NCBI GenBank assembly: GCA_008000375.1
Contig: SMOI01000339.1
Coordinates: 1 to 34,231, forward strand
DNA from: Poteriospumella lacustris
Taxonomy: Eukaryota > Sar > Chrysophyceae > Chromulinales > Dinobryaceae
Direction: 5' to 3'
DNA: 34,231 nucleotides
Shown here: in pieces, positions 10,080-19,591 of the stretch
Position numbering within the stretch: the stretch's first letter is position 1
How the letters are laid out: each line of letters opens with the position of its first letter
The notes under the pieces: model-generated
Told to the model about the DNA's origin: nothing
The model's database searches: none
The model's input: only the letters and a program-made list of their open reading frames with translations
Translations under genes and position numbers: made by a program

Positions 10080-12020
10080 CAGGAAGCACTGCACCTCCAG
10101 CACGAGCAGCGCGGCGCCCACGACGATGCTCAGCGCGGTGACGGCGCCGCAGTGCGCGAAGTGAAACGGCGCGTCGAGGCTCACCGGCCGGGCGCCGTGG
10201 CGCCGACTCTTCTCGGCGACGATGATGTTCGCGGCGGAGCCGACGAGAGTGAAGTTGCCCGCGACGGTCGACACGAAGGCGAGCAGCAGCCAGCCGAGGA
10301 TCTGCGGGCGGCGGTCGAGCGCGGCCACTTGGTCGCGAGCCATGTACACGACGGGGACGTTGCCGACGAGCTGCGAGGCCGTCACGATGTACGTGCTGAG
10401 CACCGCGATCGACGGCCACGACTGAAAGGCGCCGCCGTCGCCGCCGGAGGTGGCGAGCGAGTCCCACAGGTGCCGCGGGATCTGCGTCGTGACGAAGGCG
10501 CCCGACACGATGAAGAGGCCGGTGAAGATCAGCAGCAGATTCACGTCCAGCTCGCGCACGAGCACCTCGAGGCTCTCTGCGATGGCGTTTCGCTCCCGCT
10601 GCAGTCGCCGAAGCAGGCGCTGCAGTCGCCCGGAAGGCACCGCGGCGCTCAGCGCGCCCGCCGGGGCCGTGTCGTCGTGTTCGCTGGCTGCCTGCTGCGC
10701 CGCGTCGCTGGTCGGGTCTGACGCTGCTGCCGACGGGGGCTTCAGCAGCGACAGCAGCTTGCGCTCTCGCCAGGCCTGCGCGACGGTCGCGCCGCAGACG
10801 GGGTAGTACCGAGCCAGGTACAGCGCGGCCAGCAGCGACATGGCGACGCCGGCGAAGACGCCAGTCAGCGACAACGCGCCTTGGAACTCCAGCGCGATGA
10901 TCATCAGAAGGGCGGTGCACGTGAACGTGCCGCTGACCGCGCTCACGACAGCCGTGGCGCCCTCGCGCTGCTCGCCGTCGGTGGCTGTGGGCGGTCGAGC
11001 GGGTCGTCGGCGGGCTTCAGCGGCGTCGTCTTCGAGCGACGACAGCGGCGAACGGCGGACGAGGCTGAAGCCGCCTGTCTGCGCCGCTGTCCTCGAGGCA
11101 GCGGTGGGTCCAGAATGCGGTGACTGCCACGCGGTCGACGCCACCAGCCGCCAGACGGAGATGCGCCGCCGCTGCGCCTCGCGACACAGCTGCAGGTAGC
11201 CCAGCGTGATCACCCACGACACGAGCACGGGCACCACCATCAGCGCAAAGAACACGCCGCCGCTGAGCAGCTTCGACAAGTGCTGCGCGACCAGAAGATT
11301 CTGGGGGTTGCCGGAGAAGGTCAGTGCCGAGCCGATGTTCGCGGAGCAGGCGATGTTCAGCATGTAGAACAGCGCGTCCACGTCCGCCTCGGCGTCGGTC
11401 GCCTCCTGCGGACTTTCTTCCTCCGGTGGCGGCTCTGCTCTTCCTTCTTCTGCAACATCTGCGGCCCACTTGATGACCGTACGCTCGGATTTTGCGGGGG
11501 AGCGAGGCGGGAAGGCGTCGAGCACCGGGTGCACGAGCATGAGGCAGAGCCCGTCGTTCATGATCACGGGCGACACCAGCAGAGACACGACAGACACCGC
11601 CAAAAAGCCGACGTTACGATCTCGCTGAATGAGCGCTTGCATTTTGTGCTCCAGGTGGGCCAGAAAGGGTTGTCGCAGGAGAATGAAGTTGATGACCATG
11701 ATGGCCGCGAGGACGATCAACACGTCGAAATCGACGAACGAACCGATGTTCACACCCTGTTGCGACGGGAACAAATAGAAGAGGATCATAATCCATATCG
11801 CCCCCAACATGGTGGAGGCTCGGCGGTCGAGAGGGAGCAACACGTTCGACGGGAACAGCAGTTGCAGCGCGACGATGACGAAGACGATCGTCACGCAGGT
11901 GACGAAGCCGCCCTCCAGTCCGTCGCTTGTGGAGTCGCTGGTCATAGTACAAGGTCCGTGCGCTTTCGCCTCTGTCGCCAGTCTGCCATCTATCGTATCC
12001 ACCATCGATCGATCGTCCAT
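10077..12020 (-). CDS. ArsB/Lsi2-like anion transporter (ion transporter superfamily)
   Basis: This is a 647-aa polytopic membrane protein from ATG 12020; Met6 and Met26 are alternative starts. The two inverted half-repeats of the ArsB/NhaD/CitM fold are visible. The first has SPVIMNDG (150-157) and SANIGSALTFSGNPQN (226-241). The second has VGNVPVVYMARDQ and STVAGNFTLVGSAANIIVA near the C-terminus. Many hydrophobic helices flank these (about 38-56, 70-84, 98-115, 137-155). Two hydrophilic insertions, an acidic one at about 175-215 and another near 310-360, are probably cytoplasmic. The family includes plant silicic-acid/arsenite effluxer Lsi2, bacterial ArsB and the P protein. The transported ion cannot be read from sequence. 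Divergent-side flank 12050-12130 is rich in GTC/GAC triplets. Confidence 0.85.
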   Translation of the reverse strand: MDDRSMVDTIDGRLATEAKAHGPCTMTSDSTSDGLEGGFVTCVTIVFVIVALQLLFPSNVLLPLDRRASTMLGAIWIMILFYLFPSQQGVNIGSFVDFDVLIVLAAIMVINFILLRQPFLAHLEHKMQALIQRDRNVGFLAVSVVSLLVSPVIMNDGLCLMLVHPVLDAFPPRSPAKSERTVIKWAADVAEEGRAEPPPEEESPQEATDAEADVDALFYMLNIACSANIGSALTFSGNPQNLLVAQHLSKLLSGGVFFALMVVPVLVSWVITLGYLQLCREAQRRRISVWRLVASTAWQSPHSGPTAASRTAAQTGGFSLVRRSPLSSLEDDAAEARRRPARPPTATDGEQREGATAVVSAVSGTFTCTALLMIIALEFQGALSLTGVFAGVAMSLLAALYLARYYPVCGATVAQAWRERKLLSLLKPPSAAASDPTSDAAQQAASEHDDTAPAGALSAAVPSGRLQRLLRRLQRERNAIAESLEVLVRELDVNLLLIFTGLFIVSGAFVTTQIPRHLWDSLATSGGDGGAFQSWPSIAVLSTYIVTASQLVGNVPVVYMARDQVAALDRRPQILGWLLLAFVSTVAGNFTLVGSAANIIVAEKSRRHGARPVSLDAPFHFAHCGAVTALSIVVGAALLVLEVQCFL

Positions 12021-12205
12021 CGCCGATGGGATCGCCGACCACTTCGCTGACCGTCGTCGTCGTCATGCCCGTCGTCGTCGTCGTCGTCGTCGTGGCCGTT
12101 GTTGCCGAGAGACGCGACGACGACGACGACCAGAACATTAAGAGGCCTAATTAAACGTTACTCGATGGGCCGACACTAGATCGCCGCTAAACTTGGCGGC
12201 GTCGC

Positions 12206-15200
12206 CTACCAGTCTTCGCCCTCGTCGAAGTCGACGTCGTCGTCGTCGTTCTGCGCGGCCGCTGCTGCGGGCACTGCTGCGGGTGCTGCTGCCTCGTGTG
12301 TTTCTTCCTCTTGTGCTTCATCGTCGACTTCGGCAGTGGCGGCGGAGTCGCCGATCAGCGCGTCCTCTTCGGCGAGCAGCGCGTCCATCTCGGCGTCGTC
12401 GTCGTCCTGCGCCTCGGGGGCGGGCTTTCGCTCCGACGCCGGCGCAGACCACGCAGGCAACGGAGACGCGGGGACGGGCGAGGCTGGAGCGACTTGCTTG
12501 GCGGGCGAAGCGGGCGCTGCTTCCGCTTCCTCGTCGCTCGACGATGACTCGACGACCGCGGCCCGCACTGGCGACGCAGGCGCCGGGCTGCGGACGGGCG
12601 ACGCGGCGGCCGACGCCAGCGGGCTCTCGGCAGGTGCCGCTTCCTCGGCCGCTTCCTCGGCCGCTTCCTCGGCCTCCTCTTCGGCTTCCACCTGCGGCGA
12701 TGGACTTCGCGGAGCCTCCGCGGGCTGCTGCGCCTGCAGCAGCTCCGCCTGGCGCGCCAGCTGCTGCTTGACCAGCGCGATGAGGTCCAGGTCCAGGTCG
12801 CCCTTCGCCTGCGGATACGCCGACGACGGCACGGCGTTCTCGCGCGCGCGCAAGAACATTTCCTCGACGCGCAGAGCGACGTCGTAGTCGGCGAAGAGGT
12901 TCGGGTACTCGGCGGGGTCGGCCAGGGCGGCCGCCGCCTTCTCGTTCGTCTTCTTCAGATCGGCCTTCCAGAGCGCCAGGTGGGCCGGCACTTGCGAGGG
13001 CAGGTAGGTGCGCGCGAGGAGAGTGGCCTCGGGCAGGCGGCCGTGCTCGACGAGCAGCGACAAGCAGTCCTCGATGCGGCCCGTCAGCAGCGACGCCACG
13101 AAGCCCACGTTGAGGCGGCCGGCATCGCGGGCCTGCTGCGCCAGCCGCAACATGCCCGCGCGGTCGCCAGCGCAAGAGTACAGCAGCAGGAGGCCGGAGA
13201 GGTCCGCACTCCGCAGCGCACACGCCTCTGCCAACGCCAGGTCGCCGTTCAGCAGCGCCAGGTCGCCGAGGCGCCGCCACTTCGACTGCGTGTCGGTGCT
13301 GTCCTCGACGACGAGGCCCGTTGTTTGCGCCGCACGCTGCGCCGTCGCGTCTTCCTGCCGCAGCACCGCGTGGGCGATCTCCATGCGCTTCAACTCGATC
13401 GCCAGCTCGAACTTCTGGTCGTTGTCGGTGGTCACGGCCAGCGCCTCCTCCTTGAAGCCCTGCGACTCGAGGAAGCGCGCCACGCCGCCGTACTCGGACT
13501 GCGGAATCAGCGGCAGCAGCGCGTTCGCCGTGACGAAGTCCTGGCGCACGACCGCCGTCTGGTAGGACAGCACCGACAGGCGCAGGCGGTAGGACACGAC
13601 GTTGTAGGCCTTGTCGACGAGGAAGACGCGGTCCTCCTTCGGCACGAAGCCCAAAAGGTACATCGCGTGGTTCAGGTGCGCGAGCGTCATCACCTCGCCG
13701 CCGACGACGTAGTTGAGCTTGCGCCCGTCGGTGGTGAAGAGGAAGCACTCGCCGACCCACTGGCCGGTGACGACCTTCTCGTTGATCGTCGCGACGAGGT
13801 CGAACGACCCGTCGACGCCCTCCTCGGGGTTCACGTTGCCCGTCGCCAGCGCCTGGGCCACCACATCGCGCTGGTACTTCAGCACGTAGAAGCTGTCGGC
13901 GGTGGCGATGACCAGCGAGTCGCCCGCCTCGTTCCAGTACAACGCCGTAGGCGCGACGTCGATCTTGCGGATGAACTGCGCCTCCTCCCAGTCGAAGAAC
14001 ACGACGCAGTCGGGGCCCTTCACGCCCAGCACCGCACCGCCGTACAACGCGTCGGCTGACGAGACTGGCAAGGAGACGGTCTTGTGCTCCTTGAAGTTCT
14101 TGAAGGTACGCACGCGCGAGATAGACTCGCGAATGGCGTAGTCACCCGAGCCCAACGCCGACCAGACGAAGTCCAGCGCCGAGCCGAAGGACTTGTTGCG
14201 CAGCGCGGTGGACGTGTAGATGATGTACTCGCCGTCGCCGCAAACGACGATGAAGGAGCCATTGCAGTTGTGCTGGACGTTCTGCGGATACACTTCGCAC
14301 GCGCCAAGGTCGCGAGGATTGAGCGCGATGCGCTCGCCGTCGACCAGCTCGCCGTCCTCGGCCTTCGACAGACCCTTCAGCGAGATCGTCTGGATGTCGT
14401 GGCCCTGCGCCCACACAAGTTTCGCGCCGTTGGTGTCCAAGCTCGCGACAGGTCGCTCGTTGCCGAGCTTCACCACGATGGTGCCCTCGTCGTAGCCGAT
14501 GGCGACCTTGTTCGAGTCCTTCGTCACCGCGATGCACCACGCGCGCTCCAGGCCGTAGTTGAGCGTCGTCTCCGGGCGATACGTGGTGGCGTGCCACAAG
14601 CGAACGGTGCCATCTTCAGATGCCGATAAGATGAGCGGCAGGCGCGGATGGAAGCAGACGGAGGTCACGTTGTGACTGTGGCCCTCCAGCGTCTGCAGAC
14701 ACGCCTTGGTTTGGTAGTCCCAGATCTTGATCGTGCGGTCGTCGGCGCCCGACAAAAGGTAAGGCTTATCGCCGCCAGGGTAGTAGTCGATGCAGTTGAC
14801 GCCTTTGTCGTGTCCACCGTTGCCTTCCAAGGAAAAATGAGGCGTGGCCGTGGTCAAGCTCCAAACCTTGATCGACTTGTCGAGCGAGGCCGAAGCGAAG
14901 GTGTTTGTGTCGCGGGGGTTGACGCGAAGCATCATCACATAATGAGAGTGGCCCTCAAAGATCTGTGTGCATTCGAAATCCTTCTCCCAATCCCACATCT
15001 TGATGGACATGTCGTCGGAGCAGCTGAAAATGAAGGGGCGGTTGGGGTGCACCTCGATGAATCGGATGTAGTCGTTGTGCGCGTCCCACTCCTTCACCTT
15101 GTCCATAGTATTGTAGTTGAAAACTCTCATCTTCATGTCATCCGTGCCCGCCACAATCCACTGTTTTCGAACAATAAACTTGGCGCAGCGCACAGGATTG

Positions 15201-15566
15201 TTGCCGGTCTCGAAGGACTTGATCATCGTCTGTGAACAGGTCGTCGGTTCAGCAACGTCGCTCGCAAAGTAACCATAGAAAATACTTACATTTGTGGAGT
15301 AATCCCAAATGTATACATTCCCGCTGTACAACGCCGCTAACACCCATGGATTCTGACATGTATGGCACCATATTTGTCAGTGAGTTATCGATGAACTTTC
15401 ACCAGCATTTGCCTCACCTCTCCGGGAAAAATATCAACGGACTTTACGCGGTCCGACCGTGCAGTCAGCTGCTTCTTGATTGGCAGTCTCAGAGGCTAAG
15501 ATAAGATAAGTGACGGCTCGTAAGTGGCAGTTACAACTTAAAATATGCGATAGTTTGGCTTACCAT
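12206..15566 (-). CDS. COPB2: Coatomer subunit beta' (beta'-COP)
   Basis: Coding exons on the minus strand: 15564-15566 (ATG alone), 15418-15495, 15290-15352 and 12206-15229; introns are 68, 65 and 60 bp. Joined, they give 1,055 aa. The start reads M|PLRL..KKQLTARSDRVKSVD, matching beta'-COP. Six or more WD40 repeats follow (WDAHNDYIRFIEVHPNRPF, IKMWDW, FASASLDKSIKVW, LLSGADDRTIKIWDYQTK, GSEDGTVRLWH-like), then the WD-associated region and alpha-solenoid. The last 180 or so residues are acidic and Ala/Pro/Ser-rich, with a 12-bp repeat coding EEAA. The COPI coat moves cargo from Golgi to ER; beta'-COP binds dilysine signals. Divergent from the kinesin gene. Confidence 0.97.
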
Positions 15567-16065
15567 TTTCCAAACGAATCTGTCCTTACACACAAACAGA
15601 CAGTGTTCGGTTCGCTCTCACCGCAAGAATTACCAAATGTAGCTGTGAGCCGAGAATGTATCCCACTATCCATAGGAGATCAAGTCCGAAGTCTATCTCG
15701 CTCGATCCTTGTGTCATCGTCGGACGAAAAAGCCGCTCGGACAGCGACCGCCGCACGAGAACCGGCCGCGACATCAGAAATATGACATATGACATATGAC
15801 ATCATATGCATATGACATCCGACATCGTCATGACATATGACATCTGACATCTGACATCTGACATCTGACATCTGACATATGACATCCGGACTAGCCGTTT
15901 GGCCGCCTGTCTCCCCCGCCTCACCGAGGCATCTTTTAGGCCTTATACAATTGTAGTTATCGCCAATATCGTAAGTTCCTTCCCACACCAGCCATTCCCG
16001 CGAAATCGATACTTTGTGTCTTCTTATCACTTATCACTTTTAATTGAAAGAAGCCCCTATTGATC
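15567..16065. promoter_or_regulatory. Bidirectional upstream region of COPB2 and kinesin
   Basis: The two start codons are 499 bp apart and diverge. The region holds a heptamer minisatellite (15781-15890) and no recognisable gene. A short frame across it (15510-15785) has no similarity I recognise. Confidence 0.6.
15781..15890. repeat. TGACATC/TGACATA heptamer minisatellite
   Basis: A 7-bp unit, TGACATC or TGACATA, recurs through this stretch. The densest part, about 15836-15886, has seven units head to tail with period 7; the left part is less regular and includes ATATGACATATGAC and TCATATGCATATGA. It sits between two divergently transcribed genes, roughly midway between the start codons. 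Confidence 0.9.
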
Positions 16066-17784
16066 ATGGATAAACAACGATCTGGACAACTTAAGACCCA
16101 ACCGTCATCTCGATCAACAGCTGATCGCAATATGTCAGTCGCCGTCCGCATAAGACCCCTCAGTTCAAAAGAAATATCAAGCAACATTTCCAGTTGTTGC
16201 TCATCGATTGGCGGAGGTATTGTTTGTATTAAAAAAAGCGGCGATCTGCAAGCCAACTTGAAGTCCCAGACTGCTGACAGCGTCAACGACTTTGTCTTTG
16301 ACAATGTCTTCACTGAAGAAAGCACACAGGAGGACGTATACAACTCAGTCGTACAGCCTGTGGTGAGAAGGTTCTTAGCGGGTGAAAACGGAACAGTTTT
16401 CGCGTATGGGGCCACTGGCGCTGGAAAGTCGTACACCATGTTGGGCCAACGCTTCGCCGACCTCACGATGTTTCCAACTTCGGACGAAGAAAGCTCAAGA
16501 GGACTTATACATCGCGCATTAGAAGAGGTGTTGCTCGACGTTGAAGAACGCAGGCGAGATGGGGCATTCGGTGAGGGTTTGTCGCTGCACTTGTCATTTT
16601 GCGAGATCTACAACGACCAGGTGCAGGACCTCCTAGCGGCTCCAACAACAACAGCGAGCATTCTCCCACAGCCAAAGTATCTCCAACTGCGTGAGGATGC
16701 CGATCGCGGAGTCGTTGAAGTGGCAGGTCTATCGGAGCGGGATGTGCGGTCGGTGGGTGACGCGATTGCCGCTCTGCAGCAAGGAACGGCTCTTCGGCGC
16801 ACCGACGCCACCGGAGCGAATGTTGTTTCTTCCCGCTCCCACGCGATCATTCAGTTGCAGCTTCGTCACCTCAAGCGCACGGCCGAGGGTCGTGAGCGCA
16901 TGATCGAAAGTCGCTTCACTTTTGTCGATCTCGCGGGTTCTGAAAGGGCTTCCGCGACGAACAACCGTGGAGCGCGCCTGCAAGAGGGAGCGAATATCAA
17001 CAAGTCTCTCCTCGCGTTGGGAAACTGCATAAACGCTCTGTCGGAAAATCGTCATGTGAAGTACCGCGACTCGAAGCTGACCCTCTTCCTGAAGCCGTCG
17101 CTGGAGGGCAACTGCAACTTGGTCATGGTCGCCAACATCAATCCCGCCCAAACCTCGTACGAAGACTCTCTGCACACTCTCACCTACGCGGCTCGTGCAA
17201 AGGCCATTAAAATTCGACCAGAGGTGCGCGAGAGACTGCTGGAGTCAACATCGCTGGAGCGTGAGGTGCGCCTGCGGGAGGAGAACGACCTCCTCAAACA
17301 GCGTGTGGCGCAGCTCGAGCAAGAATGCCAACGATTGCGTCAATCAGAGGCTGCATCGAGAGAACGGCTTGAAGAGTTCGAAGCCAACAGCAATCGCCGC
17401 AAGAGCCGAATGAGCTTCGGGTTCGTTGGTCGTGGCAGCAAAGACCGCGTCTCAAAGGGCAGCCGATCTTCGTCCTCGCGACCCTCCTCGGCCTCGCCCA
17501 AAGTTCCAGCACAGTTGGACGAGGATGACATCATCGTACAGCTCCCAGGGGAAGAGACGGTCGAGAGTAGCAGCAACGGAGACGCAGATCAAAGTTGCGT
17601 CGCTTCGGCTGCCGCAGAAGTCACAGAAACTGCTGAACCGGCAGCAATGTCGCTCGAGGAGACTGACTTGGCATGGAAGCAGCAAAGCCAGCAGAGAAGG
17701 GCCCACAAGGGTTCATCCGCGGGTCTTTTCCGTTGGTTTATCTGTGGTGGAGACGCTGGTCAGGTCGTCGGTCGCGATGAGTGA
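16066..17784 (+). CDS. Kinesin motor protein, kinesin-8-like
   Basis: This 572-aa intronless protein starts at ATG 16066. The motor domain occupies about 24-385: VAVRIRPLS, P-loop GATGAGKS (115-122), switch I SSRSHAI, switch II VDLAGSERA, and NINKSLLALGNCINAL with KYRDSKLT. FAYGATGAGKSYTMLG is close to kinesin-8 (KIF18/KIF19) wording. A short coiled coil follows (SLEREVRLREENDLLKQRV..., about 395-450), then a Ser-rich basic stretch and a tail with WFICGG. The tail is much shorter than in most kinesin-8 proteins. Kinesin-8 motors walk to plus ends and shorten microtubules or set cilium length. The motor call is firm; the subfamily is provisional. TGTAA (17801-17805) and AATAAA (17814-17819) lie soon after the stop. 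Confidence 0.9.
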   Translation: MDKQRSGQLKTQPSSRSTADRNMSVAVRIRPLSSKEISSNISSCCSSIGGGIVCIKKSGDLQANLKSQTADSVNDFVFDNVFTEESTQEDVYNSVVQPVVRRFLAGENGTVFAYGATGAGKSYTMLGQRFADLTMFPTSDEESSRGLIHRALEEVLLDVEERRRDGAFGEGLSLHLSFCEIYNDQVQDLLAAPTTTASILPQPKYLQLREDADRGVVEVAGLSERDVRSVGDAIAALQQGTALRRTDATGANVVSSRSHAIIQLQLRHLKRTAEGRERMIESRFTFVDLAGSERASATNNRGARLQEGANINKSLLALGNCINALSENRHVKYRDSKLTLFLKPSLEGNCNLVMVANINPAQTSYEDSLHTLTYAARAKAIKIRPEVRERLLESTSLEREVRLREENDLLKQRVAQLEQECQRLRQSEAASRERLEEFEANSNRRKSRMSFGFVGRGSKDRVSKGSRSSSSRPSSASPKVPAQLDEDDIIVQLPGEETVESSSNGDADQSCVASAAAEVTETAEPAAMSLEETDLAWKQQSQQRRAHKGSSAGLFRWFICGGDAGQVVGRDE

Positions 17785-17813
17785 GCCACATCGTCTCGCG
17801 TGTAACTGCAACC

Positions 17814-17819
17814 AATAAA
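17814..17819 (+). promoter_or_regulatory. AATAAA polyadenylation-signal-like hexamer of the kinesin gene
   Basis: A canonical hexamer 30 bp after the stop codon and 9 bp after a TGTAA. I noticed no other AATAAA in a comparable position in this window, so it may be coincidental. Confidence 0.4.
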
Positions 17820-17909
17820 GTTTCGTCGAAAATCGACAAGGCGAATCATCATCGACAAGGCGCTCACTTATGTATAGTATGTACAATTTGCGTCAGGGAC
17901 AACCCCGCG

Positions 17910-19019
17910 TCAGAACTTGCGAAGCCGCTTTCTCTGTGCTGCCTGATCGGGAACAACGGGCTCATAGTGATTGATGCCACACATTTCACTTTCATCGCTG
18001 GAGCGAAGAGAAAGACGACTGAGCTCTTGATGCTGCGGAAAAATCGCCACCAGCGCATCCTCACCGCTGATAGCCCGGCGCTCAGGGTCGGGCACCGCTA
18101 CTTCGTCGGCATCCATGTCATCTGACTCGTCTCCCAGCAACTTATGCAAGACTTCATCCCCCAAGGTAGAAATGGCACCAAACGGCCGTTTTACTGTTCC
18201 TCTTGCAGCTGCTAGTCGCTCTGTCGAGGAAGAATGTGCGGCTACAGACGAGACAGGGCACGGGTTGGGTGTCGAGCCGACCATGCTGACCCCAAAACTG
18301 CTGCACGTCAAAGGCGACTGCATGGTGGACGATTTTCGCGACACCGCAGGGCTCATATCCATGAGTCTGCTACTATTTTCTGCGGTTGCAGCGGAAAGTG
18401 TCGGCAGTAGGGCGCAAGGAATATACACATCGGAAAACCACCCACCGCGCAAAGTCAGCTGAGTTTCAGCATCGAACTGGCGGGGGCTGCTCATGAACAA
18501 GGAGTACGCCTGAACATTCAGCGGTCCCTCAACACTGGGCTGAATCATGAGCATCTGAGAGCACAGGTCACGGAGATAAAGGTCTTCTCGGCCGATCAGA
18601 GTCAGAGACATGGTAGTACGAACCTGTACTGCGATAACGAAGGATTTGAGAGTCAACACAGGGGACCAGTCCAGAGGAATCTGCATTCGACCTGTCTTCA
18701 TGTCGATGTTGGGGTGCCATATGGGCTGTACGGCCCAAATCTCGATTGGGCGAAATGGGTAATTCGCTGGAATCTGGAAACAAAAATGAAAGAGGCCTCC
18801 GCGGTACGGACCCTCGAAAACAGATATTTCAAGAGCAATACTCCCTGTGTCATTCAAGCATTCTGTTGTCTGCGTAACCTGAACGTGGGATGCTGAACAA
18901 GTAAAGTCCGTGACGAACAATTCCGCGGCATCTCGTATCAGGCGGCCGTGGCTGCCGCCGATAGGATTCATCTTCTTCACCTTCACTTTCAGATCAGATG
19001 GAGAAATGTGAAAAGCCAC
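17910..19019 (-). CDS. UBC12-like E2 variant lacking the catalytic cysteine (5' end unresolved)
   Basis: A UBC fold is visible: YPFRPIEIW, then HPN (WHPNID), WSPVLTLKSFVIAVQ, EGPLN and FDAETQLTLRGG. The last part matches UBC12/UBE2M (PEDPLN, QRSMRGG). A 69-bp intron (18555-18623, GTTCGT...CTCAG) falls after FVIAVQ. Where E2s have GNVCLN, this protein reads GRMQIP, and no Cys occurs between there and the intron, so it cannot form the E2 thioester in the usual way. A Ser-rich C-terminal extension of about 170 residues ends in basic RKRLRKF. The frame begins at GTG without an in-frame ATG until 18971, so a short upstream exon is likely; alternatively translation starts at Met 18971. Possible roles: a UEV-like regulator of NEDD8 or ubiquitin transfer. 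Confidence 0.82.
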   Translation of the reverse strand: MAFHISPSDLKVKVKKMNPIGGSHGRLIRDAAELFVTDFTCSASHVQVTQTTECLNDTGSIALEISVFEGPYRGGLFHFCFQIPANYPFRPIEIWAVQPIWHPNIDMKTGRMQIPLDWSPVLTLKSFVIAVQVRTTMSLTLIGREDLYLRDLCSQMLMIQPSVEGPLNVQAYSLFMSSPRQFDAETQLTLRGGWFSDVYIPCALLPTLSAATAENSSRLMDMSPAVSRKSSTMQSPLTCSSFGVSMVGSTPNPCPVSSVAAHSSSTERLAAARGTVKRPFGAISTLGDEVLHKLLGDESDDMDADEVAVPDPERRAISGEDALVAIFPQHQELSRLSLRSSDESEMCGINHYEPVVPDQAAQRKRLRKF

Positions 19020-19591
19020 GAGATTGAGGGAATGAAGAAGGACTCGTTGGCTGACAGCCGAATGGGAGCTCTTTCCTTCATCGAGTCTCTGACGTACATA
19101 TATAGGCGTTTAAAACGTCTTATAGTTACTATTTAAGATTATAATTGGTGCAGTGTTTTCATTGACCCCGTTGGAGAGATCACAACAACTTACAGCTGTT
19201 AATAGGAGCGACACGACTTAAAATTCCAATGCCTGTTTTGAACAGGAGCTGCGATATGACCATTTCGCTTGTTGCGGTTTACTTGTGGGTCGTGCTCTGA
19301 AGATGAAGCGCAATGCCGGTAGAATAGACTGTCCCATCTGAAAGCGTTTCATTTCTTAGGTTTGCAATCTCAAATCTCCGATGGATCACATTGTCGTGTC
19401 TGCTTTTATTACACTGTTCAGCCGCTGTAACACTGTAACTAAAAGCCAACTGCATAAACTCTATTTCGTTTCCGCGGTCCACAGCACAAGTGAGTCTGAG
19501 AATCGACGTGTAACAGTTCGAAACAGTTTCAGTGCGAGTTGAAGAAAAGAATCAGCAATCTTGAAGAGGAATATCGCGACGATTCCAAACA
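19020..19591. other. Intergenic region between UBC12-like and DUF2804 genes
   Basis: Divergent upstream region, more A+T-rich than its surroundings. It may hide the first exon of the UBC12-like gene. A donor-like GTAAGT exists on the minus strand near 19190, but I could not join it to a convincing protein start. Nothing else is supported. Confidence 0.45.

Noticed and set aside
8998-10920. A 640-codon minus-strand frame across the SDR and transporter genes
   Set aside because: It overlaps the SDR exon in antisense and the transporter in another frame, and its product is Arg-rich low complexity, as expected for G+C-rich shadows.
12318-13760. A 480-codon minus-strand frame inside COPB2
   Set aside because: Alternative frame of the COPB2 solenoid region, rich in Arg/Gly/Pro; the beta'-COP frame is the conserved one.
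15781-15890. Possible CRISPR-like array
   Set aside because: Units are 7 bp and contiguous with no spacers, and the genome is eukaryotic. It is a minisatellite.
17910-19019. Missing catalytic Cys explained by a frameshift or hidden intron in the UBC12-like gene
   Set aside because: The frame is continuous from YPFRP through HPN to WSPVLTLKS with conserved residues on both sides, and no splice-site pair would insert a Cys there.
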